In this document: in pieces, positions 9,056-17,335 of the stretch
How the letters are laid out: each line of letters begins with the position of its first letter
Position numbering within the stretch: position 1 is the stretch's first letter
From: Nitrospina sp.
Lineage (GTDB): Bacteria > Nitrospinota > Nitrospinia > Nitrospinales > JACRGP01
DNA: 54,320 nucleotides
Direction of reading: 5' to 3'
Assembly (NCBI GenBank): GCA_024648695.1
Contig: JACAVV010000034.1
Span: forward strand, 1-54,320
Program-made: the position numbers and the translations under genes
Notes under the pieces: model-generated
The model's input: the letters and a program-made list of their open reading frames with translations, nothing else
What the model was told of the DNA's origin: nothing
Database searches by the model: none

Positions 9056-10174
9056 ATGAACCTGGAAACGATTTATTATCAAATTATTGCTGAGGATCGT
9101 AAACCCTTACTCCACCCTCTTTTCTGGATCTTGCGCGGGTTGGCCGGGTGTTATGAAGTGATCCTGAAAGTCCGGGCCGGTTTTTATCGACGCAAGATTT
9201 TCAGGAGCTACCACCTGGACAAACCCGTAATCAGCGTGGGCAACTTGACCCTGGGGGGAACGGGCAAGACGCCCATGGTGATTAAAACCGCAGAAGCGGT
9301 AATGGGTTTAGGATGGAAACCGGCCATACTGAGCCGGGGTTATGGCGGCGTTTCAAAAAAGCAGGTTAATGTGGTTTGCGATGGAGAGCGGGTATTGCTT
9401 TCAGCCCAAGAGGCAGGTGATGAACCGGTGATGATCGCGCGGCGATTGCAATCCGTTCCTGTAGTCACTGGACGCGACCGCGTGGCGACAGGGCGCTACG
9501 CGATTGAATCATTGAAAGCCGACTGCCTCATTCTCGACGATGGCTTCCAGCGCCTTTCTTTGCACCGCGATTTAAATTTACTGTTGCTGGACTGTAAACA
9601 TCCGATTGGCAACGCCCAGCTATTCCCGGCAGGAACTTTACGGGAACCGATGGAATCGGCGAGCCGGGCGGATGTTCTGGTATGGACTCGTTGTGTGGGC
9701 CCGGAAAGCCCCGACAAAAGTTTCCTGGCGGAAAAAGAGTTTGTGGAAATCAAAACGGAATTAAGCTTTAAAGATTTCGTTAGTTTGAAGGATGGTAAGG
9801 GACAGGAGGCCAGTGGTTTAGAAGGGCAAGGCGTTTTTGCATTTTGTGGGATCGCCCAGCCGGAAAGTTTCCTCTCTTTGATCAAGCAAAAGGGAGCGAA
9901 AATTTTTGGGTTTTACTGTTTTCCGGATCATCATAACTATTCAGCAAAAGAAATTTCAATAATACAGGAAGAGGCCAAAAGTGCGGGCGCTTCTGTTTTG
10001 GTGACGACGGAAAAAGACGCTGTCAAATTAGATCCGGAAGAAATAAATTTGCCCGTATGGACGGTTCGTGTGGAAATGAATTTTCTGGATGGAGAAGAAT
10101 GCTTTGATAGTATTTTGAGGGAAACACTTGAATCCGGCGGCCAACGGATTTCCCAAGGCAGGGACATTTCGTGA
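9056..10174 (+). CDS. lpxK: Tetraacyldisaccharide 4'-kinase LpxK
   Basis: Phosphorylates the 4' position of the lipid A disaccharide precursor at the inner membrane. The P-loop variant GNLTLGGTGKT occupies residues 62-72, and LILDDGFQ with the downstream HRDLNLLLLD is the family's acidic active-site stretch. An N-terminal membrane-associating helix is present. The length of 372 is slightly above the usual 330. No clear ribosome site precedes the ATG. Its last four bases overlap the GTG start of the next gene. Confidence 0.93.
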   Translation: MNLETIYYQIIAEDRKPLLHPLFWILRGLAGCYEVILKVRAGFYRRKIFRSYHLDKPVISVGNLTLGGTGKTPMVIKTAEAVMGLGWKPAILSRGYGGVSKKQVNVVCDGERVLLSAQEAGDEPVMIARRLQSVPVVTGRDRVATGRYAIESLKADCLILDDGFQRLSLHRDLNLLLLDCKHPIGNAQLFPAGTLREPMESASRADVLVWTRCVGPESPDKSFLAEKEFVEIKTELSFKDFVSLKDGKGQEASGLEGQGVFAFCGIAQPESFLSLIKQKGAKIFGFYCFPDHHNYSAKEISIIQEEAKSAGASVLVTTEKDAVKLDPEEINLPVWTVRVEMNFLDGEECFDSILRETLESGGQRISQGRDIS

Positions 10175-10635
10175 ATCTGAATTTTTGGAAGCATCTCAAC
10201 TCCAACCAGAAGTTGCTGGTCGACATAGCCGTGCCTTTGATTTATTTGATCCCTTTGGTCGTTGCATTTTTTTCAGAGAAAAATTTCGGATTTGGCCACA
10301 GATGGCTCGTATATGCCGGTTTGGGCATTGGAGGCACGGGAGTGATTTTATGGATCGCCGCCATGTTTTTTCTGGGGAATTCGTTGGCCGTCCTTCCAGG
10401 GTCGGACAAACTGGTCACCCGGGGATTGTACAAGTACATTCGTCATCCTGTATATTTGGGTATCGAGCTCAATTTATTCGGTTTGTTTTTGGCCTGCGGC
10501 TCGGTGTTTGGAATGTGTTATTTGCTGGTTCTTGTGATTCCATTAAATGTTGCGCGCTCCAGATTGGAAGAGGAAACCCTGATTCACCAGTTTGGTGAGC
10601 ATTATGAAGACTATAAAAAGTCAACCTGGTTTTAA
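10171..10635 (+). CDS. Isoprenylcysteine methyltransferase-family membrane protein
   Basis: Small membrane protein with about four hydrophobic segments and the C-terminal motif region of the ICMT/PEMT superfamily: GLYKYIRHPVYLG followed later by a conserved EE-x2-L and FGEHYEDY. Family members methylate small hydrophobic substrates using S-adenosylmethionine. The substrate here cannot be told. The GTG start overlaps the lpxK stop in a GTGA arrangement, which implies translational coupling and perhaps a role in envelope lipid metabolism. Confidence 0.8.
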   Translation: MNLNFWKHLNSNQKLLVDIAVPLIYLIPLVVAFFSEKNFGFGHRWLVYAGLGIGGTGVILWIAAMFFLGNSLAVLPGSDKLVTRGLYKYIRHPVYLGIELNLFGLFLACGSVFGMCYLLVLVIPLNVARSRLEEETLIHQFGEHYEDYKKSTWF

Positions 10636-10755
10636 GTTTTATGATCGGTCTCCATTGAATTGCTGGGTGTGGAAGGTACAATAGAGAATCAAAAGAATCA
10701 CCTCGAAAAATTTTGTCTTGAGGGTACCCCTTTATAGAAAAGGAATTTACTTATT

Positions 10756-11703
10756 ATGAAAATCGTCACCTTACTACCCTCCGCAACAGAGATTGTTTGT
10801 CGGCTGGGATTGGAAAAAAACCTGGTCGGGCGATCCCACGAATGCGATTATCCCGAATCGATCACCCACTTGCCGGTGCTCACCAAATCCAAAGTAAATG
10901 CCAAGGCGGATAGCGGAACGATTCACAACTCGGTCCTTGATATTCTAAAAAACTCCATTTCCGTATACGATCTCGATCTAGAGCTTCTTAAAGAACTTCA
11001 ACCCGACTTTGTGATCACCCAGGACCTGTGCGATGTGTGCGCGGTTTCTTTTGATCAGGTAGACTCCGCGTGTAAGGAATTCTTCGGCGAATCGACGGAG
11101 ATCATAAGTTTGCGTCCCAATCGTTTGCAGGACATTTGGGACGATATACAACGCGTCGCGGGAATTTTGGGGGCTCGGTCGCAAATGATATTCCTGGATC
11201 AAGAAATCCAGGGTCGAATCGCTTTTGTCCAGGATAATATTCTCGCCTCTTCATCTGCACGACGCCGCAAACGAATATTAACCATCGAATGGATGGATCC
11301 GGTGATGATTGGAGGACTTTGGGTCCCGGATATGATCAAAAAGATAAACGGAAAAAGCCTGCTGGCCAAATCAGGAGAAAAAGCCCAAACGGTCAATAGA
11401 GAAACCTTGATGGAAATTGATCCGCAAGTGGTGGTCATTAAACCCTGTGGATTTGATCTGGAACAAACCCAGGGAGAACTGGGCACTTTGAAGAATAATA
11501 TTCCCTGGGACCAGTGGAGCGCTGTGAAAAACGGTCAAGCCTATATAGTTGATGGCAACGCATATTTCAATCGTCCGGGACCCCGCATTATCGAGTCTAT
11601 CGAAATTTTAGGGTATTGCGCCTTTCCCGAAGTGTTTCCCACTTTTAAAAACAAATTTAAGGATGAAATTATCCAGTTGACACCGGAATTTTGCGTTCCA
11701 TAA
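10756..11703 (+). CDS. BtuF/FecB-like helical-backbone metal-binding protein, no signal peptide
   Basis: Resembles periplasmic binding proteins of the cobalamin/iron-siderophore ABC class: it begins with the typical IVTLLPSATEIVCRLGL segment and ends with a GPRIIESIEIL-like helix. The 315-residue protein has no signal peptide and starts directly at the fold, as in a well-known subgroup of stand-alone cobalamin-binding-like proteins. A QDLCDVC segment gives two nearby cysteines (residues about 94-97). No permease or ATPase partner is adjacent. The ATG follows AAAGGAA by about 10 bases. Cargo and location are uncertain. Confidence 0.75.
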   Translation: MKIVTLLPSATEIVCRLGLEKNLVGRSHECDYPESITHLPVLTKSKVNAKADSGTIHNSVLDILKNSISVYDLDLELLKELQPDFVITQDLCDVCAVSFDQVDSACKEFFGESTEIISLRPNRLQDIWDDIQRVAGILGARSQMIFLDQEIQGRIAFVQDNILASSSARRRKRILTIEWMDPVMIGGLWVPDMIKKINGKSLLAKSGEKAQTVNRETLMEIDPQVVVIKPCGFDLEQTQGELGTLKNNIPWDQWSAVKNGQAYIVDGNAYFNRPGPRIIESIEILGYCAFPEVFPTFKNKFKDEIIQLTPEFCVP

Positions 11704-11731
11704 GATGAATATGCCTTTAAAACATGTTAAC

Positions 11732-11753
11732 CTGTTACTGTATTATGTAACAG
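11732..11753 (+). promoter_or_regulatory. Dyad overlapping a putative -10
   Basis: Perfect inverted repeat CTGTTAC (11732-11738) and GTAACAG (11747-11753) with eight bases between. The -10-like TATTAT (11741-11746) lies inside the dyad, so a bound regulator would block it. It sits just upstream of AAGGAG and the 25-codon ORF. Arms of this length also occur by chance, so the position is the main argument. Confidence 0.35.
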
Positions 11754-11777
11754 ATTTTGAAGGAGAAGAATGGAACA

Positions 11778-11855
11778 ATGATGTTGAAAATCATGACCTG
11801 GATGTTTGTGTTGAGCATAGTCTTTGGGTTTTTGTTAATGATTTTTAAAATGTGA
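11778..11855 (+). CDS. Possible 25-residue hydrophobic membrane peptide
   Basis: Too short for normal gene calling. It encodes 25 residues with one lysine near the start, one membrane-spanning stretch (WMFVLSIVFGFLLMIF) and a short basic end. A perfect AAGGAG (11760-11765) precedes it, but the spacing of 12 bases is long, and a three-codon ORF at 11770 lies between. It could be a small membrane regulator or a type I toxin-like peptide. It could equally be chance, since minus-strand coding is also possible here. Confidence 0.3.
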   Translation: MMLKIMTWMFVLSIVFGFLLMIFKM

Positions 11856-12059
11856 TTTGGGTTTGAAGGCTTTTTCCAGGGTCCTTTTGAGACCTGTGTT
11901 GTTTTCGGTTTAGCCACGAATTGTTTGCGAAGAGACATATTTCCCCTTGAAAAAGAAACATCTGCAAATGGCTCCAAAGACGGTTTCGAAGGTCGATGAG
12001 GCGAACTGTTAAAAAGCGGATGGCCTCAATGCAGTGAATGTAAAAAAAGGGGTGCGGTT

Positions 12060-12545
12060 ATGAAACAGATATTCATCCTTATCGCCATAATGGTTTTTTT
12101 AACTTTGGGTTCAGGATTTTCCCAGGGGCAGGAAAATGAGGGCATCCAGATCTATCAAATGGAGGATGATCTCGCCAGAGCGATTCAAATGCTCAATAAA
12201 AAACGGGCCGAAAGTGAAAAACGACAGGATGCTCCTGAGCCGGAAAAGGGCTTGAACAAAACCCAAAAAGAATTATCGAGGCACGAATCGGTTCGTGATA
12301 AATCCCACAATCTTCCACCTGTGGGAAAAGATGTAAAAAATGCCAAACGCTTTGTTACAAAACAAAAGCTCAATCCTACCGATAAAATTTCAAACACTAA
12401 AGAAAAGTTTATTCCAAGGGAAGCGATGCCCATTGAGGCCACAAAAGATGATATTGAAATGTGGCAAGGCTTTGCGGACAACGTAAAAATCAAATTAAAA
12501 AAAGAAGCGCAGGAGAATAAATCCGGGAAAAGCAAAGGGGAATAA
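12060..12545 (+). CDS. Secreted lysine/glutamate-rich protein of unknown function
   Basis: 161 residues. A signal peptide is clear: a short basic start, the hydrophobic stretch IFILIAIMVFLTLG, and a likely cleavage after GFSQG-like residues (about 22-24). The mature part is strongly charged, rich in lysine, glutamate and glutamine, and predicted largely helical or disordered. It has no cysteine and no domain I recognise. AAGGGG precedes the ATG by about eight bases, a good ribosome site. Probably periplasmic. Confidence 0.7.
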   Translation: MKQIFILIAIMVFLTLGSGFSQGQENEGIQIYQMEDDLARAIQMLNKKRAESEKRQDAPEPEKGLNKTQKELSRHESVRDKSHNLPPVGKDVKNAKRFVTKQKLNPTDKISNTKEKFIPREAMPIEATKDDIEMWQGFADNVKIKLKKEAQENKSGKSKGE

Positions 12546-12845
12546 GGAAAAGGATTTACTCCAAGCCCAGTCATGGTTAATGACATTAGGCCTGATAACT
12601 AATTAGCACAACAGATCAGCTTTAGGCCTTAATTCTTTCTCCTCACCCCACCACTCTTCCTCCAGGAAAGAGTGTTTTAATAATTGGACCCGTCCAAAAA
12701 CAAAAAATAATTTCGTGACTGAAAACAACAAGCCCCTGAAGGTTTGCTCCAGGGGCTTTGAGTTGTTGCAATTCAAATCTCTTGCCACTTTTAAAACGCC
12801 TAAAAATTTTGCAGGAAGGTTACATCCGTCCTGAATTTTAACGCC
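12546..12845. other. Convergent intergenic region
   Basis: 300 bases between two convergent genes. Near 12650-12672 there is a hairpin with CACTCTT and AAGAGTG arms and CTCC-rich flanks, loosely like the hairpins at 4673 and 54127. At 12731-12757 there is a stronger stem described separately. No ORF with a ribosome site was found. Confidence 0.4.
12731..12757. terminator. Probable bidirectional terminator
   Basis: Perfect eight-base arms AGCCCCTG (12731-12738) and CAGGGGCT (12750-12757) with an 11-base loop. On the minus strand the stem is followed by TGTTGTTTTC, serving the FKBP gene. On the plus strand it could stop transcription from the secreted-protein gene, but its T-run is weak. The position between convergent genes fits a shared terminator. 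Confidence 0.6.
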
Positions 12846-13343
12846 TTAATTTATAGAAACCATTGTGATTTCAAAAACCAGGGTTTTTCCTGCGAGAAAA
12901 TGATTGGCGTCGATCACTGCTGTTTCTTTTTTCAATTCCTTCACGGTCACCATGTACCCTTGAGGGCTCTGCAACTGGCTACCGATTTTAACATCCGGCG
13001 GCAGATTTTTTAACGGCACGTCGATCAAGAGGCTTTTGTCATATTCACCATAAGCTTCCTTGGGTAGAATGTTGATGGTTTTTTTATCCCCTACTTTCAT
13101 TCCGATCACTCCATTGCTCATTCCCGGAATAATCTGGGGCGATCCGACTTTAAATTTCAACGGCCCTCTGCCTTCGGATTTATCGAACACGGTATCGTCT
13201 GGGAGTTTACCTACATAATGAACTGCCACTTCACTGCCATTTTTGACCACGGCATCACCCGCCAGGGCCTGCGACGTTAACAGAAAGCATGCCACCAGGC
13301 ATAATGCAACGCTGGCTACACGGGACTTAATACTTAGAAACAT
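12846..13343 (-). CDS. Periplasmic FKBP-type peptidyl-prolyl isomerase (SlyD-like)
   Basis: Protein-folding helper that speeds proline isomerisation. A signal peptide (residues 1-28, cleavage after ALA) places it in the periplasm. The FKBP core motifs are seen: VAVHYVGKLPDDTVFDKSEG, PLKFKVGS, IPGMSNGVIGM and GDKKTINILPKEAYG. The long insertion after the last motif (VPLKNLPPDVKIG) is the IF-type insertion of SlyD-like enzymes, which adds chaperone activity. AGGAG precedes the ATG. The gene stands alone, with a hairpin terminator downstream. Confidence 0.9.
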   Translation of the reverse strand: MFLSIKSRVASVALCLVACFLLTSQALAGDAVVKNGSEVAVHYVGKLPDDTVFDKSEGRGPLKFKVGSPQIIPGMSNGVIGMKVGDKKTINILPKEAYGEYDKSLLIDVPLKNLPPDVKIGSQLQSPQGYMVTVKELKKETAVIDANHFLAGKTLVFEITMVSIN

Positions 13344-13469
13344 ATGGATCTCCTATGGTTTAAAGGATGCATAGAGGTCTGATTGCGGGACTAAGCGGTC
13401 CGGTATCGGCAGGAATGAAAAGGGAGCCGGTCAGGAATAGAAGTGTAGAAGCGGTTCGCTTGCTTACCT

Positions 13470-13628
13470 TTAAACAGGGATCTCTAAACAATCGTTGGGT
13501 GGCTTGAACTCTATTTTCAGGACCACCAAAGGCTTCGGCTTGGCCGGATAATGAAATTGGGTAATGGCTTCCTTAAGTTTAGTCAACGGGTGATTAAAAA
13601 CCTTTCCGGATGGAGATGGCTTTTTAAT
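13470..13628 (-). CDS. Possible small protein with ATT start, coupled to upstream gene
   Basis: A 52-codon frame with protein-like composition, ending in a proline-rich tail with one cysteine (KIEFKPPNDCLEIPV). No ATG or GTG begins it. An ATT at 13626-13628 has AAAGGAA about six bases upstream and overlaps the TAA stop of the preceding gene as ATTAA. This would be an ATT-start version of the usual ATGA coupling. A TTG further in has no ribosome site. It may instead be a decayed gene or chance. I recognise no family. Confidence 0.3.
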   Translation of the reverse strand: MKKPSPSGKVFNHPLTKLKEAITQFHYPAKPKPLVVLKIEFKPPNDCLEIPV

Positions 13629-13830
13629 GGAATTTCCTTTTTAACACCTCGACAGGACTTTCATATTTCTCACAGGATATAACGTTTTCCTGACTTTCTA
13701 CCCGTTCCTTTAAAAGTTCTATATCCCCACTAAAGATCGGCTTGGCCTGGCATTTACTGAACTCGAAAGAACAAAAATCGCACATATTCAGTATTCGATA
13801 CAGTTTTTCAGATTTTGGTTGATCCGCCAC
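13624..13830 (-). CDS. Small four-cysteine protein, probable metal-binding
   Basis: Unrecognised small soluble protein. It carries MCDFCSFEFSKC and a later SCEKYESPVEV segment: four cysteines spaced as C-x2-C-x6-C and a distant C, compatible with a zinc or iron-sulfur site. The open frame extends upstream to a GTG at 13884, but a consensus extended -10 lies downstream of that codon, so the message probably starts inside. The GTG at 13830 is chosen because AAAGG precedes it by seven bases (68 residues); the ATG at 13785 is an alternative. Its stop overlaps a possible ATT-start ORF. Confidence 0.6.
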   Translation of the reverse strand: MADQPKSEKLYRILNMCDFCSFEFSKCQAKPIFSGDIELLKERVESQENVISCEKYESPVEVLKRKFH

Positions 13831-13872
13831 AGCGAAGCCTTTGTCTATGGAAAATTTAGGATAGATACCCAA

Positions 13873-13881
13873 ATTATAGCA
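13873..13881 (-). promoter_or_regulatory. Extended -10 promoter
   Basis: The minus strand reads TGCTATAAT, an exact extended -10 element. No good -35 is seen, as is common for this promoter type. It would start transcription about 13866 and so drive the four-cysteine protein from an internal start codon. Confidence 0.5.
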
Positions 13882-13979
13882 CACGAATCGCTAGCACCCT
13901 GCCGATTTTTATTGAATTTGGGAAAATCAGGCGTTTTGCCCAGCAACAATGAACAGACGATGTGGGGGAAGCTGATTCC

Positions 13980-15803
13980 CTAATTGATTTTAAGAGGCAT
14001 GCCTTTGATGGGCTTCCCGTTCACCTCAAGCTGACCTTCCAGGAAAGTCAATTCTGCGACATAACTGCCGTCCTGCTTGATGAGATACCCTTTTTTCAGC
14101 AGGGTTTTAAGCTCTTTCCTGGCCTTTCGTGGGCTCATGCTTTTGCCGGGAAGTGAGCGGGAATTTTTTAATAGGTGATCCATCAAGGATTCAGGAATTT
14201 TGACCCCCGCTTCCGCTTCGATTTTTGTTAAAGCCATGAGCGGGTTTTGTGCCAAACTTCCATCGCTTCCATCAATAGATACTCGGGCAAACGATGAAAA
14301 TTCTCCATGTTCGGTACCAATATTGAACTGGGAAATTTCGAACTCGGGAACTTTAGTGGTGAGGTCCGCCATCAATTTCATCATTTCCTGCTGATTCTTC
14401 ATGGTTTGTTGCATATCCGGTTTGCCGGACGCCAGGTTGGCCTGATTTTGAGTATTCAGGTCTTGCAGTTTTTTAAGAGTGAGACCGTCTATATTTTTAA
14501 CCTTCGTTTTGAAAGTGACCGGGCCAAATCTGGTTTTGTCCAATTGGGCTCTTTGCAGGCTCAGGTTCATAATAAAATTATACAAATTTCCATTGGCATT
14601 GGCAGACTGGTAAACCTTAAAATTGTTAACCGTTCCCATTCCCATTGCGGAATCGAGTTTGACGGAACCGACTTCTATATTTGAACTGCCAATATACATT
14701 CCAAGGGGGCCTTCCTGAACATCCCCGGTGAACCTGGAGTTTGCCAAAGTAAGTTTTCCTTCCTTACTTTCGATAGCAAGAGGTTTGCTGGTCAGGTTGC
14801 CATGAATATTTTGCCAGTCGAGCGCAGAGGTTATGGTCCCACTCATCCCTTGCCAATTGACCCGGACGGCGTCTTTTTTGGGGCTATAAAAAGGAGCAAC
14901 GGTAATTTCTTCTTTAACATCACCCTTAAAAGGTATCAGGGTGGTCACAAGCATTTCGGGTAGTTTGGGAGCTGGTTTTTTACCAGGCATTTTTACTTGG
15001 GCCTTAAGGCTGGAATCCGCCCTGGCTTGCATTATTTGAAAACCTTCAAAACTAAAGTTTCCCTGCATCAACTGGTCGAACAAGTCCTTAAACGGGATCG
15101 GTCCATGAATGATATGACTATCCACTTGAACGCTTAATGGCAATTTAAGGGAACGAACGGAAAATTTTGCATTCGTATCGAGCCAACCGCGTTGATAGTC
15201 CACGATCTGGATAAGAACTCCCTTTTTCGACCAGTGGTCCACTTGTTTCTGCACCAGCTTCTCCGCTTCCATGCCAAACCAGAAAGGAGCCACCGCACCG
15301 GCACCTAAAATGAGAATCAACAAAACAGCAAAAATACTGCCGGCGGAACTTTTCCCTTTCGGCCTTTTCGGTTTTTTCGGCTTGGGGGGTTTGCCCGGTT
15401 TGGGGGGTGGAGGCACATCGGCCTGACCAGATTTCTTTTTGCCGAATCCGAACAGACCACCTTTTTTCTCCTTGGGGGCTTTCTCTTTCCCCCCTCTTTT
15501 AAATCCAAACAGGGATTTGCGTTGCGGACGATCCTCTTCCAGAAGTTCATCATCAAAACTGGCGAAGGAAGGTTCACCCGAGGTCAATTCGGCAGAAAAC
15601 CCCATTGCATTCAGATAATCCATAGCTTTCTGGCTTTGCGCAAGCGGAATGGGCTTGTCGAATTGCCAGGAATTTCCTTTTTGCAGACCTTTAACGATGG
15701 AGGCGGCTTCTTTTGGCGACAATTTGAACATTTTTGCCAAACGTTGAGAAACGCCTTTGGGGTCGGTTCCGGACCAGCTGTGAATTTGAATAAAATTGCT
15801 CAT
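13980..15803 (-). CDS. DUF945 (YdgA-like) membrane protein with N-terminal degenerate L7/ClpS-like domain
   Basis: 607-residue protein in three parts. Residues 1-75 form a small alpha/beta domain with the pattern seen at the N-terminus of many envelope proteins (SQRLAKMFKLSPKEAASIVKG), loosely like ribosomal L7/ClpS folds. Residues 95-153 are a strongly basic, glycine- and proline-rich linker. One membrane helix follows (about 155-177). Residues 178-607 match the DUF945/YdgA pattern, with FWFGMEAEKLVQKQV soon after the helix and a long beta-rich periplasmic part. The orientation implied is cytoplasmic N-terminal domain and periplasmic C-terminal domain. Function is unknown; YdgA-type proteins are thought to act in the envelope. 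Confidence 0.75.
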   Translation of the reverse strand: MSNFIQIHSWSGTDPKGVSQRLAKMFKLSPKEAASIVKGLQKGNSWQFDKPIPLAQSQKAMDYLNAMGFSAELTSGEPSFASFDDELLEEDRPQRKSLFGFKRGGKEKAPKEKKGGLFGFGKKKSGQADVPPPPKPGKPPKPKKPKRPKGKSSAGSIFAVLLILILGAGAVAPFWFGMEAEKLVQKQVDHWSKKGVLIQIVDYQRGWLDTNAKFSVRSLKLPLSVQVDSHIIHGPIPFKDLFDQLMQGNFSFEGFQIMQARADSSLKAQVKMPGKKPAPKLPEMLVTTLIPFKGDVKEEITVAPFYSPKKDAVRVNWQGMSGTITSALDWQNIHGNLTSKPLAIESKEGKLTLANSRFTGDVQEGPLGMYIGSSNIEVGSVKLDSAMGMGTVNNFKVYQSANANGNLYNFIMNLSLQRAQLDKTRFGPVTFKTKVKNIDGLTLKKLQDLNTQNQANLASGKPDMQQTMKNQQEMMKLMADLTTKVPEFEISQFNIGTEHGEFSSFARVSIDGSDGSLAQNPLMALTKIEAEAGVKIPESLMDHLLKNSRSLPGKSMSPRKARKELKTLLKKGYLIKQDGSYVAELTFLEGQLEVNGKPIKGMPLKIN

Positions 15804-15851
15804 GGTTTTATGCCGAATCAGGTTATTTGTTGTGGACAGGAAGAGGTCGCG

Positions 15852-16715
15852 TCACCCGTCCAATTGAATCGCCTTTGACCGCCTTTCGAAGTTTTCCTCA
15901 TATTCCTGGTCGATGCGTTTCTGGCGTTCACCACGGCGATCCAATACTTCTTCCTGCAAGTGTTCGTACAAATCCGCATCCATATTTTGCGACGGCAGGG
16001 TTTTCCACTCTGGTTTTAATTCGGACCGGTTCAGTAAAGCCACGGTGGTTTCGTGAATCGAAAAATCCAATGCAATGGATTTTAAAATTTCAATAGGGTC
16101 ACCACCGTCTGCCATTTTTTGCTTGAACGCATCTTCTATAGGCCGGTTTCGCCCTAACAAGGCGTCATGAGGGTAATCCGGTTTGGACAACAACATGAAA
16201 TCAAGATGCTCCCAATAGTTATTGACAAAATCGTCGAAGTCGACTTTCTTGCCCTGACTCAATTGGATGTCGTGGGCTTTACCGGGTTCATTCCGTAAAA
16301 ATTCGTTATATATTTCTATGATGTTGTTCGTGCAATCGTATAGCACCACCCAATGGTAGGTATTTGGGATTTCCTGCGTGCGAAAGGAATCCATGGCCTT
16401 TATCAGGATCACCAGTAAATCATGCATGTCTTCCATTTCCAGGAAGGAGCCTGTCCAGGGAAAACGTGAACGGTACCAGGCATTGGCATCTGACGGGTAA
16501 TCTTTACGTTCGGAATCGGGAGGCGGCTGGTAATCGTTATCGATGAAATTCAATATGTCATCGAGTTCCTTATAGGCTAGATCCAGACCGGCACGAATGA
16601 TCGTATAAGGAAACAATTGCCGCTGATAATCCATGTACTCCTTTAGCCCGGGGTCGGAAGCCTCGCGCGCATGTACATGGTCCCGTTCAGAGATATCTTT
16701 GTGAAACACCACCAT
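15852..16715 (-). CDS. Conserved-looking soluble protein of unknown function
   Basis: 287 residues, acidic, mostly helical, with many tryptophans and tyrosines and a charged C-terminal coiled-coil-like tail (RRGERQKRIDQEYEENFERR). No signal peptide, membrane segment or motif is recognised. The frame extends to a TTG at 16739, but the ATG at 16715 is preferred because GAGGG lies ten bases before it. It ends about 48 bases before the start of the DUF945-like gene, so the two may be co-transcribed. Confidence 0.65.
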   Translation of the reverse strand: MVVFHKDISERDHVHAREASDPGLKEYMDYQRQLFPYTIIRAGLDLAYKELDDILNFIDNDYQPPPDSERKDYPSDANAWYRSRFPWTGSFLEMEDMHDLLVILIKAMDSFRTQEIPNTYHWVVLYDCTNNIIEIYNEFLRNEPGKAHDIQLSQGKKVDFDDFVNNYWEHLDFMLLSKPDYPHDALLGRNRPIEDAFKQKMADGGDPIEILKSIALDFSIHETTVALLNRSELKPEWKTLPSQNMDADLYEHLQEEVLDRRGERQKRIDQEYEENFERRSKAIQLDG

Positions 16716-16821
16716 TTCAAATAAACCCTCTAAATTCAATAATTAATCCCATAGTTGTAACATAAACCAAGGGGGATTTGGAAATGGATTTTACTTTAGA
16801 AACTAAAAACAAGGCGGCAAT

Positions 16822-17274
16822 TTAAATAGTGATGCCCAATTCCTTCTTTAATTTCTGGAAGGTCTGGGACAATTTGACATAGGCTTTCAATATATCGGTC
16901 GCTGAGAGAATGCCCACCAGGCGGCCGTTTTTAGCCACGGGCAAACATCCGATCTTGCGCTTGGCCATGATGGCCGCGGCATCGGAAGAAAGCTCTTCGG
17001 GTCCCACTGTTAAAACATTGCGTCGCATGATTGTCCGTACTTTCCTCGGCGAAATGTTAAATTGCTTGTCGTTACCTGACTTCAACGTTGTTTGGGTTTT
17101 AGGACCCAGAATTTTTTTCATATCACGGTCGGAAACGATTCCTACAACTTTTTTCTTTTCCACCACCGGAACATGCCGAATGCCTTCATAATGAAACAGC
17201 ACAAAAACCTTGTCTACAGGATCGTCCGGACCCACGGTATAGACTTTTTCGGTCATTAAATCCTTAACTTTCAT
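16822..17274 (-). CDS. CBS domain pair protein
   Basis: Stand-alone tandem CBS protein of 150 residues. The first CBS motif reads VKDLMTEKVYTVGPDD...GIRHVPVVEKKKVVGIVSDRDM and the second RRNVLTVGPEEL...IGCLPVAKNGRLVGILSATDIL. Such pairs bind adenosyl nucleotides (AMP, ATP or SAM) and regulate a partner. A 35-residue insertion separates the two domains. AAGGAG precedes the ATG at good spacing. The partner is not evident from its neighbours. Confidence 0.88.
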   Translation of the reverse strand: MKVKDLMTEKVYTVGPDDPVDKVFVLFHYEGIRHVPVVEKKKVVGIVSDRDMKKILGPKTQTTLKSGNDKQFNISPRKVRTIMRRNVLTVGPEELSSDAAAIMAKRKIGCLPVAKNGRLVGILSATDILKAYVKLSQTFQKLKKELGITI

Positions 17275-17335
17275 TGCCGTCTCCTTTCAGGATAGATAAA
17301 GTTTCCAAAGTTGACCAGACGAACCCGGCTGGCTC

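Larger units (their letters stand above)
11704..12059. other. Gap between BtuF-like gene and secreted protein gene
   Basis: This 356-base stretch has no gene of normal size. It holds a dyad (11732-11753), a possible 25-codon plus-strand ORF (11778-11855), and on the minus strand a 67-codon ORF (about 11735-11938) with AAGGGG five bases before its ATG. The two small ORFs overlap antisense, so at most one is likely to be translated. The rest has no recognised structure. Confidence 0.4.

Noticed and set aside
11735-11938. 67-codon minus-strand ORF with AAGGGG before ATG
   Set aside because: Composition is poor in its second half and it is antisense to another small ORF. It is kept only as a note within the gap entry.
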